Assembly (NCBI RefSeq): GCF_007751715.1
Contig: NZ_CP036292.1
Coordinates: forward strand, 5,339,339 to 5,403,338
Direction of reading: 5' to 3'
Length of the DNA stretch: 64,000 bases
DNA from: Rosistilla oblonga
Lineage (GTDB): Bacteria; Planctomycetota; Planctomycetia; Pirellulales; Pirellulaceae
Shown here: positions 36,332 through 47,430 of the stretch, piece by piece
Numbering within the stretch: the first letter of the stretch is position 1
Layout: each line of letters opens with the position of its first letter
Notes under the pieces: generated by a model
What the model was told of the DNA's origin: nothing
What the model saw: only the letters and a program-made list of their open reading frames with translations
Databases searched by the model: none
Position numbers and translations under genes: made by a program

Positions 36332-37132
36332 ATGATTAGTCGACGCAGGAGTGGGGCGTTTGTTTGTTGCGCCGCAATCATCGCCTATGGCTTGCTTGCC
36401 GCCTCACCGGCGTCGGCGATTGAAATCGATTTGCAGCCGCCGGGGGAGCGTGAATTTGTCCGCGACCTGGCGGGGATGCTCGACCCTGGCGCCAAGGAAC
36501 AGATCCAAGAACTGTGCGACAGCCTGCTGACCGACAAAGCGACGCCGATCATCGTGATCACGATCGAATCGATGGCTCAATACGGCGGCGAAGGGCTGCG
36601 GATCGAGACGTTTGCCACCTTGTTGTTTGATCAGTGGGGAATCGGGCAGGCGACGTTGGGAGACCAGGAATGGAATACGGGGATCCTGTTGCTGGTTTCC
36701 CGCGACGATCGGAAAGCGAGAATCGAGCTAGGAGGCGGATGGGGTCGACGCGAAGATGCCCTCTGCCGGCAGATCATGGACGACTACATCGTTTCGGAAT
36801 TTAAACAGGGGCGATTTTCGGAAGGGATCGTGGCCGGCGTCGAAGCACTCGACACGATGGCTCGCAAATTGCAACTCCCCACACGACCGCGTCCCTGGTG
36901 GCATTATGCGTTGGGAGTCGGCTTTGTCGGACTGGCGATCTTCACCATCGTCTCGCTGGTCCGCAACGGATCCAGCGGCTGGGCTTGGCTTTTCTGGGGT
37001 GCCATCTTTACCGTCCTCGGAGTGATCCTCTACCAGATGATGACAAGTCGTGGCAGTGGCGGTGGTGGCTTCAGCGGTGGGTCGTTTGGCGGCGGCTCTT
37101 CCGGTGGTGGCGGTGCAACGGGATCTTGGTAA
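36332..37132 (+). CDS. TPM-domain membrane protein (YgcG-type)
   Basis: A 266-aa envelope protein. The signal peptide is MISRRRSGAFVCCAAIIAYG with cleavage after about ASPASA. The TPM domain follows (REFVRDLAGMLDPGAKEQ to about residue 160), with WGIGQ and RDDRKARIELG segments. Two membrane helices lie near 190-235, and the end is a Gly/Ser-rich tail (GGGGFSGGSFGGGSSGGGG). GGGGGAG before the ATG supports this start over the frame opening at 36245. TPM proteins have been linked to photosystem II repair in plants and to membrane-quality functions in bacteria; the role here is unknown. The next TPM gene begins 12 bases later. Confidence 0.85.
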   Translation: MISRRRSGAFVCCAAIIAYGLLAASPASAIEIDLQPPGEREFVRDLAGMLDPGAKEQIQELCDSLLTDKATPIIVITIESMAQYGGEGLRIETFATLLFDQWGIGQATLGDQEWNTGILLLVSRDDRKARIELGGGWGRREDALCRQIMDDYIVSEFKQGRFSEGIVAGVEALDTMARKLQLPTRPRPWWHYALGVGFVGLAIFTIVSLVRNGSSGWAWLFWGAIFTVLGVILYQMMTSRGSGGGGFSGGSFGGGSSGGGGATGSW

Positions 37133-37144
37133 ACAGAGGCGATC

Positions 37145-37822
37145 ATGAAAAGTGCAACGGAATTGATCAACGACGAACAACGCAAACGCGTCGAAGCGGC
37201 GGTCGTGGCAGCTGAAGCCAAGACGTCGTGCGAAATCGTGCCAGTCGTGGCGACATCGTCGGGCCGCTACGACCGACCGGAGGACATGATCGGACTCTGG
37301 CTGGCGATTATTGCCGCGATCACGGTTTGGGTGATGCTCCCACGGCAACTCGACGAAACGGGCAGCTGGAGTGGCCTGCCGATCTACGTCGGTCTGTTGA
37401 CGATGGTTGCCAGCGTCGTGGTTGCATTCATCGCAGGTGCTTCGATTGGGAGTCGGATCGGATGGCTCCGGCGTTTGTTCACTCCTCGCCAGCAGATGCA
37501 GGAGGAGGTTTACGCGCGAGCTCGCCAGACCTTCTTCGACAAACGGATCCACCACACAACGGGTTCGACCGGTCTACTGATCTATGTCTCTCTGTTTGAA
37601 CACATCGCCGTCGTCCTCGGCGACCAAGAGATCATCGATAAACTGGGGCAGAGCTTCCTCGATCAACTCTGCGAACAACTGACCGACGGCCTTCGCCAAG
37701 GCGACGCGAGCGAAGCGATCTGCAACGTGATTTCCGCGGCGGGAGAAAAGCTCGCCGGCCCGCTTCCTCGAGCCACCGACGACGTCAACGAACTGCACGA
37801 CGCCCTGGTGTTGATCGATTGA
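37145..37822 (+). CDS. Second TPM-domain membrane protein
   Basis: A 225-aa protein. An N-terminal TPM-like start (INDEQRKRVEAAVVAAEAKT, SCEIVPVVATSSGRYDR) is followed by two membrane helices (about 48-65 and 78-98). The C-terminal part carries the usual ending of these proteins (GSTGLLIYVSLFEHIAVVLG, EAICNVISAAGEKLA). It is 12 bases after the first TPM gene with AGAGG as ribosome site, so the two are a probable operon. Paired soluble-plus-membrane TPM genes are a common arrangement in Gram-negative bacteria. Confidence 0.82.
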   Translation: MKSATELINDEQRKRVEAAVVAAEAKTSCEIVPVVATSSGRYDRPEDMIGLWLAIIAAITVWVMLPRQLDETGSWSGLPIYVGLLTMVASVVVAFIAGASIGSRIGWLRRLFTPRQQMQEEVYARARQTFFDKRIHHTTGSTGLLIYVSLFEHIAVVLGDQEIIDKLGQSFLDQLCEQLTDGLRQGDASEAICNVISAAGEKLAGPLPRATDDVNELHDALVLID

Positions 37823-37861
37823 ATGGGATCGGAGCTGCGTCGTATCTCGAGATGTAACGAT

Positions 37862-38340
37862 TAGCCACAGAGGACGCCGAGGTCACAGAGGCTCTTCAGA
37901 ATTCCTCGGTGGCTAACGCGTCGTACCATTTCGTTTAACCGCGGCGGCAACGCCCCGCGCGTCCATGAGGCTCGGACGCGCGGCCCGTTGGGCACGCGGT
38001 TAAACGATTTGCAGCCGACTCGAGGCTTCCCGCAGGGATACAAGACGGTAGCCGGAGGTCGTCGCGCAGCGGCGCACCTCCGGTTCGCGAGCCCCGATCG
38101 CGCGACACAATCCCAACGGGATTGCAGACGGTTCTGCGCCCCCGTCGGGGGCGGCGATCGATTGCGTGATCGTTTCCGGTGGCATTCGCTCCGCTCCGGC
38201 CACCGGCTACCTTCTGCGAGCCCTGCGGGAACCGGTTTTGCGGCAAACGCGTCGAACCGCTTCGTTCAACCGCGGTGGCAACGCCCCGCGCGTCCATGAG
38301 GCTCGGAGCGCGGCCCGCTGGGCACGCGGTTAGACGATTC
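37862..38340. repeat. Composite multi-hairpin repeat, copies C and D
   Basis: A diverged lead module, copy C from 37919 with all the palindromic modules, then copy D from 38250 consisting only of the first module (CGTTCAACCGCG ... CGCGGTTAGACG). The step is 331 bases. No gene of its own is seen between the TPM operon and the sigma factor. Confidence 0.85.
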
Positions 38341-38462
38341 GGATTCGACACGATCCCGAACGGATACGGCTACGATGGGAAAACTTTCAGCTAAATTTCC
38401 ATTTCGTCGCGCGAATTGGTAGGTTTCGGAAGAACTACTGATGAGGACCTAGGGGATCGCCA

Positions 38463-38990
38463 GTGACGAGATGCCATGAGAAAGAGGAATTTGCTCGCGT
38501 TTTTGCGCGGGTGGAGTGCAAGTTGCGGCGATACGTCCAGTCCATGGTGCCAACCGCCAGCGATGCCGACGACGTGATGCAAGAGACCGCTATTTCATTG
38601 ATGCGTAAGTTTGACCAATACGATCCCGAACTCCCCTTCTTCAATTGGGCGTGCCGGTTCGCTCAATTTGCGGCAAAGAAACATCACAGTCGCACGCAGG
38701 CCAACCGCCGTCAATTTTCCGATGCCGCGATCGATGCGATCGCGGACGATTACCCTCGCCATCAGCAGCTAGCCGTCGAACGTCGCAAAGCACTCAGCGA
38801 TTGCATCAAGCATCTGAGCGACGCAGACCGTCGACTTGTCGAACTGCGTTACTTCAGCGACGAAACCGTGGACACGTTATCTCAGCGGATCGAAGAACCT
38901 GTCGCCCGACTCTATCGATCGCTTTCGCGAATCCGTAAAGCGTTAGCAAATTGTGTTCTCAAGAAAATGGGGACGGAGGAAATTGTATGA
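38463..38990 (+). CDS. ECF RNA polymerase sigma factor (Rhodopirellula/Verrucomicrobium type)
   Basis: A 175-aa sigma-70 family factor. Region 2 is EFARVFARVECKLRRYVQSM ... DADDVMQETAISLMRKFDQY ... FFNWACRFAQFAAKKHH; region 4 is LSDADRRLVELRYFSDETVD ... RLYRSLSRIRKAL. The start is GTG with AGGGGAT about 8 bases upstream. The stop overlaps the ATG of the next gene (ATGA), so translation is coupled to the FecR-like protein. It probably controls the gene cluster that follows; this is inference from order. Confidence 0.92.
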   Translation: MTRCHEKEEFARVFARVECKLRRYVQSMVPTASDADDVMQETAISLMRKFDQYDPELPFFNWACRFAQFAAKKHHSRTQANRRQFSDAAIDAIADDYPRHQQLAVERRKALSDCIKHLSDADRRLVELRYFSDETVDTLSQRIEEPVARLYRSLSRIRKALANCVLKKMGTEEIV

Positions 38991-40711
38991 ATTCCGACCA
39001 AGCCCCGATCGACAACAACGCGGTTCGCCAACAGATCGACGCTCTGCTGGACGGGACGATCGATGACGAATCCTTTGCCCAACTGGACCATTTGATCGCG
39101 ACGAACCCCGACGCGCGACAGCTGTATCTGGACTATCTGCAAATCCATCAAGAGCTTCCCGATCTGCTCCGCGATGCCGACACCGATCATCTGGATAGTG
39201 TCACATGCGTGCCGAGTCATCTGTGCGATGACCTGGGGTTCTCTCCACAAACGACAGCCGGATCGGGACGGATGCCAGCGGTTCTCGCTGCCGCGATCCT
39301 CGTTCCGATTTCGCTAGTGGTTGGAATCTACGTCGGCGCGTTTACATCGATGCCAGCGGCAACAAATGACGTCGCCTCCGCTCAAGCCCCAGTTGCCAGT
39401 GAAGCTCATTTCACGAGTCTCGCTCACGCTAAGTTCTTTGGAGAGCTACCGCCGCAGATCGGTGCCTCCCCCACGCTCAACCGCGACTATCTGTTGATTC
39501 AAGGGATGGTCGAACTTGGATTTCCCAACGGTGCCACAGCAGTCATCCAAAGCCCCGCTTCATTCCGCGTCGAGGGGAACGAACTGTTAGCGCTCGACAT
39601 CGGACAATGCAGCGTGCATGCCCCGCCGGGAGCTGAAGGTTTTAAGGTAGAAACTCCTGGCCTGAGCATCGTCGACCGCGGGACTCGGTTTTCGGTAAAT
39701 GTTTCCCAGGCTAGCGAAACCGATGTGCAGGTGCTGGAAGGAGCTGCAGACGTCTACCAAAAAGCCGACTCCACACGCATTCAAGAATCCGCCTCCTCAT
39801 CGCCACTCCGTTTGCGAGAGAAACAGGCGATGCGTTTTGCTACATCGAAGCTAGAAGATTCCGCGGCCGTTCCCTTCGATCGCAATCGCTACCAATACGG
39901 ACTTCCCGATCGCGTCGTCTCGTACCAGGCAACGACATCGGACACCGGGCTCGCGCGGGGATTGACCAGTATTACGGTACAGCGCGACCAGCAGATCGAA
40001 ACGATTCCGATAGATCGATTGATCCCGTCCCACGTGACCTGGTTCCACGCTCTTCCCAACCACGGCTATTTGGCGGGGGACGCCAAGCTGCCCAATCAGC
40101 GTGCGACCTTTGCTTCGGATCGATTCCTTCACACGGGAGTCATCAACATTGGAGGAAGCAGGGAACCGCTGACCTCCGATCCGGTGATGACGATCGATGA
40201 AGATGCGGAAAACTTTGGGACTCCTGGGATGGCGATTCAGTTCGACCGCCCGGTGCACAACGGTCCCGGCCCCGATGTTGTCCTGTTCGAGTTACAATTG
40301 CTGATGAATCCGCTGGAAGGAGACGCGTTTCACGTTAGTCCGCTGAAGTTCGAACAAGGATTACATTCTCACACCATCACCGGATTTGATCTAACGATGG
40401 AATCTCCCGAAGCGTTGGTGTTGGACAAAGTTCACTTGTTCAAGTTCAAACAGGTTCCACGTTCATTAGAACAATTAGAAACGCTTCCCTGCACGTCGCT
40501 TTTCCAAGGATTCAGAACACAGGCGATCGCTGTTGGAATCGATCTCTCCGATCTGGGTTATCCCGAGGGAGCGACAGTCGACGGACTGTTCCTACAAGAT
40601 GATCTCGCGGACGAATATTATCTCGACCCTGTCTTCATCGCCGGACTTCCCGAAAAGATCCCACGGCAAGCGAGTCTCAAAAAAACAGCCCCCGTGCAAA
40701 TCGACGACTGA
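38987..40711 (+). CDS. FecR-like transmembrane regulator with unknown C-terminal domain
   Basis: A 574-aa protein. Residues 1-80 (QQIDALLDGTIDDESFAQLD) resemble the cytoplasmic anti-sigma-like domain found next to planctomycete ECF factors. One membrane helix spans 96-118. A FecR domain lies at about 155-255 (ATAVIQSPASFRVEGNELLA ... VETPGLSIVDRGTRFSV). The remaining 300 residues form an extracytoplasmic domain I do not recognise. GGAGG precedes the ATG, which overlaps the sigma stop. It probably senses something in the periplasm and holds or releases the sigma factor. Confidence 0.82.
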   Translation: MNSDQAPIDNNAVRQQIDALLDGTIDDESFAQLDHLIATNPDARQLYLDYLQIHQELPDLLRDADTDHLDSVTCVPSHLCDDLGFSPQTTAGSGRMPAVLAAAILVPISLVVGIYVGAFTSMPAATNDVASAQAPVASEAHFTSLAHAKFFGELPPQIGASPTLNRDYLLIQGMVELGFPNGATAVIQSPASFRVEGNELLALDIGQCSVHAPPGAEGFKVETPGLSIVDRGTRFSVNVSQASETDVQVLEGAADVYQKADSTRIQESASSSPLRLREKQAMRFATSKLEDSAAVPFDRNRYQYGLPDRVVSYQATTSDTGLARGLTSITVQRDQQIETIPIDRLIPSHVTWFHALPNHGYLAGDAKLPNQRATFASDRFLHTGVINIGGSREPLTSDPVMTIDEDAENFGTPGMAIQFDRPVHNGPGPDVVLFELQLLMNPLEGDAFHVSPLKFEQGLHSHTITGFDLTMESPEALVLDKVHLFKFKQVPRSLEQLETLPCTSLFQGFRTQAIAVGIDLSDLGYPEGATVDGLFLQDDLADEYYLDPVFIAGLPEKIPRQASLKKTAPVQIDD

Positions 40712-40831
40712 TGCGAATCGCATGCCTCCGATGTGATCACCATTTCAATCGAAAAGTTGATCCGTTGATGTCGACTCGAACGCAACAGTTTCCCGCCAAC
40801 GCCCACCACGCCATCCCTAAGACTTTCGACT

Positions 40832-43800
40832 ATGAACTCCATCCATCATTGCTTGTGTGTAATTGCGATATCGGTAGCGAGTGGTAGCGTCGTGCCGGCG
40901 ATTGTCCACGCAGACGACGGCCCGGCTGCCTTTTGGGAATTTGGCCCCGAAGAAGCGACTCCGATTCGTCCCTTCGGCGGCATCCACCGCGACGTTCCTG
41001 GGCCTCGGCCGCCGACGTTCCCCGACTTCCCCGTCAACAACTCGGCTGTCAACTTCGATGGCAAAGGCTCTCGATTTGTCTTCGACGATCCGGGCGACGA
41101 CAGTCCGTTCGACTTCGACAACGGAGATGAGATCACGCTGGAAGCATGGATCAACATTCGCGATCTCTCCGAAGGGGACCACGCCTACATCATCGGGAAA
41201 GGGCGGACCGGCAACCCCGGATTCTCGCGCGACAACCAAAACTGGGCGCTGCGAATTCGCGGCCTGCAGGGTGAAGCGAGGGTCAGTTTTTTGTTTGCCA
41301 CCGTCCCGGTTGAACCGCAGCAACGGAACTGGCATCGCTACACGAGCCTGCAGGGGTTTCGGCCGCAAACGGGCTGGCATCACATTGCCGTCACGTATCG
41401 CTTTGGCGAACCGAAAACGATGCAAACGTGGATCGATGGCAAACAGGTTCCCGGGGTGTGGGATGCGGGGGGCCCGACCCGCAAAACGCCAGCGATCGAC
41501 AACGATCAAATCTGGATTGGTTCGGCGCTGTCAGGCGCTGCGGGCAACAGCTTCCGCGGGGGACTCGATTCGGTCGGCATCCACCGAGTGATGCTCGACG
41601 AAAAGACGATGCAATCGCGTTACCGTCGTGTTGGCAAAGCGCCCGAGATGGAGTCGATCTCGACGGAGATGCCCGAGCTTGGCGAGTTGGAATCGGGCAA
41701 AGTGACAGTCACCTTTCACGAGGGTCTCCCCACGCACGATCGCTGGCTGTATCCCGAAGAAACACTCCCCGCAGCCGCTTCGACTTGGTCGGGGCGTGCC
41801 TTTTTGCTCGACCAGATTCCACTGAAGTACGACGACTGGGGAATCCGCACCGGCTGGAAAGCTCCCGTTCTTGTTCGCATGGCGGCCGACGTCACTCTGC
41901 CGCCGGGAGAGCACACGATTCTGATGCGTGCTCGCGGCATGGCCCGCGCCTGGGTCGACGGTCAACTGGTCACGATGTCCAAACCGCTGGTCGGCGCACC
42001 TCACGGCGAAGAACCGATGACTCCTGTCTCGCCACCGCCAGCGCCGGGCCATCGTCCGGCGTGGCATCGCTGCCAGGAAGCGACGGGGCAGGTGGAGATC
42101 ACCGCGTCGAAACCGGTCCGCGTCGTGTTCGATGCGATGGCTGGCGGCAAGCGTTTCCGGCCCGAACCGGGGGAACTGACTCTGGCGGTTCGGCTGGAAG
42201 GGGACGAATCGTTTTCCGTCTTGCGCCCCGCCGGCCTCTCTGAATTTACATTTCCACTCACCGACACTGCGATCGAAGACGAACGGCGTCGGATCGAGCG
42301 GACGATGACCGCGCTGAACGATACGACGCGGCGGCAAGCTGCCGGCAACCAAGACACTTATTGGACCAAGCGGCATCAGGCGGCTCGCGACTGGCTCGCT
42401 GCGAATCCATCTCCCCCGGTTCCTCCCACGGATCAACCGACGCCGAATCCGATCGATGCATTTCTACAAGCGTCGATGCAGCGGGGCGATTCGACTCAGC
42501 AGAGTCCCACGGCGACGAAGCAGCACGCATTCTTCACAACCGTCCTGCCGATCCTGAAGAGCGAATGTTTTCGCTGCCATGGCGAGAAAGATAAAGGAGG
42601 GCTGTCGCTGGGGTCGCGGGAGTTGGCCGTTCGGGGCGGTGACTCGGGAGAACCGGCGATCAAACCAGGAGATCCGCACGCGAGCGAGTTGATCGTTCGG
42701 CTGCGCAGCAACGATGACGACATGCGGATGCCGCCGTCGGGCAAACCGCTCTCCGAAGAGAAGATCAAGGTTCTGGAAAAATGGATCAGCGACGGCGCCA
42801 AGTGGCCCGAACTGCAACCCGATACGGTCGCCATGGAATCAGCCGCATTGATCGGCGACTCCGCGTTCATCCGCCGCGCGTTCCTGGACACGGTGGGAGT
42901 TGTTCCCAGCGAAAACGACGTGAAGCAATTTTTGTCCGATACGTCACCCGACAAGCGAGAACGATTGATCGATCGACTGCTGAACGATCCCCGTTGGGCC
43001 GACAACTGGATGGGATACTGGTTGGATGTGCTGGCGGAGAATCCCACGATGATCAACGCCAGTCTCAACAGCACGGGGCCGTTTCGCTGGTATCTGTACG
43101 ATTCGCTGCGAGACAACAAACCGATCGACCGGATGGTCTCGGAACTGTTGATGATGCGTGGCGGAGCCCACGACGGGGGAAGTGCTGGGTTCGCGCTAGC
43201 CGCTCAAAACGATTCCCCCTTCGCCGCAAAAGGGCACATCGTTGGGAACGCGTTTCTGGGAATCGAGATGCAATGTGCCCGCTGTCACGATTCTCCCTAT
43301 CACTCGACAACGCAGCGCGACCTCTATTCGTTAGCCGCCATGTTTGCTCGCAAGTCACTGAGCGTGCCCAAGTCGAGCACGGTTCCCGCCGGATTTTTTG
43401 AGAAGTCCGACCGCAACTCGTTGATCAAAGTTACGCTCAAGCCGGGTGAGAAGGTAACGCCCGCGTGGCCGTTCGCCGACGTCACGGGAGCCAAGGACGA
43501 CGAATCGCTGCAAGCGTTGATGCAGCGATCCGATGATCCTCGCGAAAAATTGGCGACGCTGATCACCGCTCCACAAAACCAACGCTTCGCTCAAGTCATC
43601 GCCAATCGCATTTGGCGTCGCTACATCGGAGCTGGCATCGTGGAACCGCCGCAAGATTGGGAAGGCAATCCCGCCAGTCACCCCGAACTGCTGGAATGGC
43701 TCGGCAAGGAATTGGTCGGACAAAACTACGACATCAAACAATTGACGCGTACGATCATGACGTCCCAGTTGTATCAACGCGAAGCGATCGGGCAGAACCG

Positions 43801-44566
43801 AGATACTGCGCCGGAACAACGCAGATTCGCGGCGCCCGATCGGCGACGTTTGACCGCCGAACAAATTGCGGATTCATTTTTCGAAGCGACAGGTCGCGAG
43901 ATGGATGTCGAACCGATGACGCTCGATCCCGATGGCCGCGCCGCCTCGAATACTCGCAATTCGTATGGCAAGCCGCACCGCTGTTGGATGTTCGTCAGCA
44001 ATTCCAACGAACGCGATCGACCAAGCCTGACACTGCCCCGTGCGGAGGCGGTGATCGAAATGTTGACAGCCTTCGGTTGGACAGCCGACCGCCAGGCCCC
44101 CAAGACCGACCGCGAGACCGAGCCCAACGTTTTGCAACCCGCGGTGATGGCGAACAGCACTCTGACGATCTCGTTGACCAAAGCTGCTGATGCGAGCCCG
44201 CTGGCCGATCTGGCGGTCGAGGCGCAGTCGCCGCGTGAGCTGCTGGATTCGCTGTTCTTGCGTTTTGTCAGCCGCCGGCCGACCGCGGCGGAGACTGAAA
44301 TCTTCCTGGCTCCGCTGCGTGAAGGCTTCGCCGATCGGCTGGTTCCTCAAGACGAGATCGTTCCGCCTGAAGCACCGCCGCGATTGCCGCAGGTCACGTG
44401 GTGGAATCACGTTCGCAACGATGCCAACACCATCCAACAAGAACTCGCCAGCCGCGTGCTGCAAGGTCCGCCCGCCGATCCGCGGCTGCAGACTGCGTGG
44501 CGGCAGCGGTATGAGGATGTCGTCTGGAGCATCGTGAATCTGCGTGAATTTGTCTGGATGCCCTAA
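40832..44566 (+). CDS. LamG - planctomycete cytochrome (PSCyt1) - DUF1549 - DUF1553 protein
   Basis: A 1244-aa secreted protein with a signal peptide ([20 protein letters not shown] ... VHA). Order of domains: concanavalin/LamG-like fold about 30-270 ([20 protein letters not shown]), a carbohydrate-binding-like stretch, PSCyt1 with haem motif CFRCHG near 578, DUF1549 (PSCyt2) about 665-860 with a second CxxCH (CARCHD, near 815), then DUF1553 about 900-1200. Such proteins are abundant in Pirellulaceae and thought to act in periplasmic or surface degradation, but no enzyme activity is proven. A DUF1501 gene follows 53 bases later, the standard pairing. Confidence 0.88.
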   Translation: MNSIHHCLCVIAISVASGSVVPAIVHADDGPAAFWEFGPEEATPIRPFGGIHRDVPGPRPPTFPDFPVNNSAVNFDGKGSRFVFDDPGDDSPFDFDNGDEITLEAWINIRDLSEGDHAYIIGKGRTGNPGFSRDNQNWALRIRGLQGEARVSFLFATVPVEPQQRNWHRYTSLQGFRPQTGWHHIAVTYRFGEPKTMQTWIDGKQVPGVWDAGGPTRKTPAIDNDQIWIGSALSGAAGNSFRGGLDSVGIHRVMLDEKTMQSRYRRVGKAPEMESISTEMPELGELESGKVTVTFHEGLPTHDRWLYPEETLPAAASTWSGRAFLLDQIPLKYDDWGIRTGWKAPVLVRMAADVTLPPGEHTILMRARGMARAWVDGQLVTMSKPLVGAPHGEEPMTPVSPPPAPGHRPAWHRCQEATGQVEITASKPVRVVFDAMAGGKRFRPEPGELTLAVRLEGDESFSVLRPAGLSEFTFPLTDTAIEDERRRIERTMTALNDTTRRQAAGNQDTYWTKRHQAARDWLAANPSPPVPPTDQPTPNPIDAFLQASMQRGDSTQQSPTATKQHAFFTTVLPILKSECFRCHGEKDKGGLSLGSRELAVRGGDSGEPAIKPGDPHASELIVRLRSNDDDMRMPPSGKPLSEEKIKVLEKWISDGAKWPELQPDTVAMESAALIGDSAFIRRAFLDTVGVVPSENDVKQFLSDTSPDKRERLIDRLLNDPRWADNWMGYWLDVLAENPTMINASLNSTGPFRWYLYDSLRDNKPIDRMVSELLMMRGGAHDGGSAGFALAAQNDSPFAAKGHIVGNAFLGIEMQCARCHDSPYHSTTQRDLYSLAAMFARKSLSVPKSSTVPAGFFEKSDRNSLIKVTLKPGEKVTPAWPFADVTGAKDDESLQALMQRSDDPREKLATLITAPQNQRFAQVIANRIWRRYIGAGIVEPPQDWEGNPASHPELLEWLGKELVGQNYDIKQLTRTIMTSQLYQREAIGQNRDTAPEQRRFAAPDRRRLTAEQIADSFFEATGREMDVEPMTLDPDGRAASNTRNSYGKPHRCWMFVSNSNERDRPSLTLPRAEAVIEMLTAFGWTADRQAPKTDRETEPNVLQPAVMANSTLTISLTKAADASPLADLAVEAQSPRELLDSLFLRFVSRRPTAAETEIFLAPLREGFADRLVPQDEIVPPEAPPRLPQVTWWNHVRNDANTIQQELASRVLQGPPADPRLQTAWRQRYEDVVWSIVNLREFVWMP

Positions 44567-44619
44567 CACACGTCCGCCAACCTTTCCTCTGCATCAATTG
44601 TTACCGAACTTACGGAAAT

Positions 44620-45924
44620 ATGAACATGGCCAAATCACCGACTTCCCCGTTGGGACGCCGACAGTTCCTCGCGACGGGAGCGACAGTTGCTGGGCTCTCA
44701 GCAGCCCCCGCGCTCGCCGCCGCGGGCCAGCAGGATCGCTTGCAAGGACAAGCCGAACATGTGATTTCGATCTGGCTGGGAGGCGGGATGAGTCAGATCG
44801 ATACGTTTGATCCGAAGAGGAAGGGAGATCCCAAAAAGCAGACGCCGGGATCCTATTACGACTCGATCCCCACAGCGGTTGACGACGTCAGCGTTTGCGA
44901 ACATCTGCCCAAAGTCGCCGCGATCATGGATCGTGTTACCGCGGTTCGCACGGTGCACCATTCCGTGATCGACGAACATGCCGCCGCGACCAATTGGATG
45001 CACGTCGGGCGGCCCGTCAGTGGAACTGTTGTCTACCCATCGCTGGGATCGATCGTCTCGCACGAGCGTGGCGCCATCTCCGAATCCGCACCTCCTTACG
45101 TTCTTATCGGTTATCCCAACAGCTCGCGAGGCCCGGGGTTCCTCGGTGCTCAACACAGTTACTTATACCTGACCGACACCGGCCGCGGCCCCACCGGTCT
45201 GGCCCGGCACTTGACGGTTTCTCGCGAACGCCAACAGCGTCGAGAGCAGTTGCTAGTTCAAGCCCGTCGCGCGCAACCGGAACTGGCAGACAGAGCGTTG
45301 CGAGATTATGACGCCGCAGCCGAACTTGGGCTGCGACTCAGCGGCCCCGATTTCATGCGCAGCTTTCAACTGGAGAGTGAACCGGCGGCGCTTCGGGAAG
45401 ATTATGGAGGCGAGTTTGGGCAACGCTGTCTGTTAGCGCGGCGGCTGGTCGAACGGGGAGTTCGATTCATCGAAGTCTCTCACAATTTGAACTTCCTCAA
45501 CGGCGCCGGCTGGGACGTTCACAACCGTGGAATTCTCGACCAGCACAAATTGATCCATGAACTCGACGACGCCCTTGCGACGCTTGTTCTCGATCTGGAA
45601 AACCATGGTCTGCTGGACAAGACGCTTGTGATGGTGAGCACCGAATTCGGGCGGCCACCTCAATTCGATAGCGGCGGCGGCCGCGGACACCAAGGTTCTG
45701 CGTTCACGTGCGTGCTTGCCGGCGGCGGTTTGAAACACTGCGGTGCCTATGGACAGACGAATGAGCTGTCGCAGGCAATTGCTGCCGATCCGGTTTCAGT
45801 CCCCGACCTGTTCGCGACAGTCCATGCCGCGCTAGGGATCGATTACTCCAAATATCTCTACAATGGCGATCGCCCGGTCCCAATCACCGACCAAGGGAAT
45901 CCAATCGCCAAATTGTTTGGTTGA
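44620..45924 (+). CDS. DUF1501-domain protein with Tat signal
   Basis: A 434-aa protein of the alkaline-phosphatase/sulfatase-like DUF1501 family. The N-terminus [20 protein letters not shown] is a twin-arginine signal. The core begins [20 protein letters not shown] and has the metal-site-like segments [20 protein letters not shown] and [20 protein letters not shown]. It is always found beside PSCyt proteins in planctomycetes, as here. Catalytic function has not been shown for the family. The start is ATG 44620 or the ATG two codons on. Confidence 0.88.
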   Translation: MNMAKSPTSPLGRRQFLATGATVAGLSAAPALAAAGQQDRLQGQAEHVISIWLGGGMSQIDTFDPKRKGDPKKQTPGSYYDSIPTAVDDVSVCEHLPKVAAIMDRVTAVRTVHHSVIDEHAAATNWMHVGRPVSGTVVYPSLGSIVSHERGAISESAPPYVLIGYPNSSRGPGFLGAQHSYLYLTDTGRGPTGLARHLTVSRERQQRREQLLVQARRAQPELADRALRDYDAAAELGLRLSGPDFMRSFQLESEPAALREDYGGEFGQRCLLARRLVERGVRFIEVSHNLNFLNGAGWDVHNRGILDQHKLIHELDDALATLVLDLENHGLLDKTLVMVSTEFGRPPQFDSGGGRGHQGSAFTCVLAGGGLKHCGAYGQTNELSQAIAADPVSVPDLFATVHAALGIDYSKYLYNGDRPVPITDQGNPIAKLFG

Positions 45925-45959
45925 TACACCGCCCCCATCGATGAACCCTCCTTGAAACG

Positions 45960-46934
45960 TTGACCACCATCCCCGAACGGAATCTGACAGTGCCTAGCTC
46001 GCCCACCACACAACCGTCCTCCCGTTTTCAAGGGATCGTCCCACCGATCGTCACTCCTTTGGCAGACGATGATCGCCTCGACGACTCCGGTTGTGAACGG
46101 CTGCTGGAACATCAGATTGAAGGAGGCGTTGATGCCATCTTTCTACTCGGTTCGTCGGGTGAAATCGTCAGCCAGAGTCACCAGTTGCGGGCGGACTTTG
46201 TTCGCAAGGCGTGTCGAATCGTCAACCAACGCGTCCCGGTCTTGGTCGGCATCACCGACAACTCGGTCGTGGAGACGAAACGCTTGGCTCAAGTGGCGGC
46301 CGACGCGGGAGCTGATGCCGTCGTCCTCACGACTCCGTTCTACTATCCCGTCGATCAAGCGGAGCTGAAAACGTTTGTCCAATCCGTCCTGCAAGGGATC
46401 GATCTCCCGTTGTTGTTGTACAACATGCCCGCCATGACGAAGCTCTGGTTTGCTCCCGAGACAGTTGCCGAGCTCGCTCAGATCGATCAGATCGTGGGGA
46501 TCAAGGATAGCAGTCAGAACCTCGATTATTTCCGCCAACTGACGAGCCTGAAGTCCATTCGCCCCGACTGGACATTTTTGATTGGTCACGAAACGCTGTT
46601 GGCCGATTCGCTCCGCGTCGGTGGAACCGGCGGTGTGAACTTGGGAACCAATCTATTCCCCAAACTGTTCTCAAGCCTGATGCAAGCGCATCGGAAGAAC
46701 GACGACGCCGCAGTGCAAGGTTTCCAAACAAAGATCGACGCTTTGGCCCCCATTTATAAAGTCGCAAACAGCTCCGCGCCGCTTCTGCCACTGATCGGGA
46801 TCACCAAGACAGCCCTCTCGATTTTGGGGATTTGCAACGATCACCTGGCGCCGCCACATCGTCCCTGCACGCCCGAACAGCGACAGCAGCTGACCGTGGT
46901 GCTCGAGCAACTGAAGTCAACGCTTGGCGTCTAG
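45960..46934 (+). CDS. Dihydrodipicolinate synthase/N-acetylneuraminate lyase-family aldolase
   Basis: A TIM-barrel class I aldolase of about 310-324 aa. The Schiff-base lysine is in IVGIKDSSQN, the catalytic Tyr in LLLYNMPA, and the substrate carboxylate loop is LGSSGE (GTTGE in DapA). No ATG begins the frame: TTG at 45960 or GTG at 45990 are candidates. Since it ends a cluster of secreted degradative proteins and is not near lysine genes, it more likely cleaves a sugar acid or 2-keto-acid than makes lysine (inference). It lies 35 bases after the DUF1501 gene, in the same direction. Confidence 0.88.
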   Translation: MTTIPERNLTVPSSPTTQPSSRFQGIVPPIVTPLADDDRLDDSGCERLLEHQIEGGVDAIFLLGSSGEIVSQSHQLRADFVRKACRIVNQRVPVLVGITDNSVVETKRLAQVAADAGADAVVLTTPFYYPVDQAELKTFVQSVLQGIDLPLLLYNMPAMTKLWFAPETVAELAQIDQIVGIKDSSQNLDYFRQLTSLKSIRPDWTFLIGHETLLADSLRVGGTGGVNLGTNLFPKLFSSLMQAHRKNDDAAVQGFQTKIDALAPIYKVANSSAPLLPLIGITKTALSILGICNDHLAPPHRPCTPEQRQQLTVVLEQLKSTLGV

Positions 46935-46949
46935 CATGCACGACTTAGG

Positions 46950-47430
46950 AAACAGAGATCACAGAGTCTCCTCTGCATTTCTCTGCGAACTCGGTGATCT
47001 CGGTGGCTAACACGTCGAATCGCTTCGTTTAACCGCGGCGGCAACGCCCCGCGCGTTGGTGACGCTCGAAGCGCGGCCCGTTGGGCACGCGGTTAAACGA
47101 TTTGCAGCCGACTCGAGGCTTCCCGAAGGGATTCAAGACGGTAGCCGGAGGTCGTCGCGAAGCGGCGCACCTCCGGATCGCGAGCCTCATTACGCAACAC
47201 AATCCCAACGGGATTGCAGACGGTTCTGCGCCCTCGTCGGGGGCGACCAGCGATTGCGTGATCGTTTCCGGTGGCATTCGCTACGCTCAGACCACCGGCT
47301 ACCTTCTGCGAGCCCTGCGGGATCTGGTTTTGCGGCAAACGCGTCGAACCGTATCGTTTAACCGCGTGCCCAACGCCCCGCGCGTCCATGAGGTTCGAAG
47401 CGCGGCCCGTTGGGCACGCGGTTAAACGAT
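46950..47430. repeat. Composite multi-hairpin repeat, copies E and F
   Basis: Lead module (ATCACAGAGTCTCC ... CTCGGTGATCTCGGTGGCT), copy E from 47013 and the single-module copy F from 47342 to 47430. The order of modules is the same as in copies A-D. The step of 329 bases is close to the others. Confidence 0.85.

Noticed and set aside
35416-36381. Frames of 88-167 codons in the composite repeats at 35.4, 37.9 and 47.0 kb
   Set aside because: The same peptides (PRASMR, SQRDCRPVCAPV) appear in every repeat copy on both strands, as expected of non-coding repeats.
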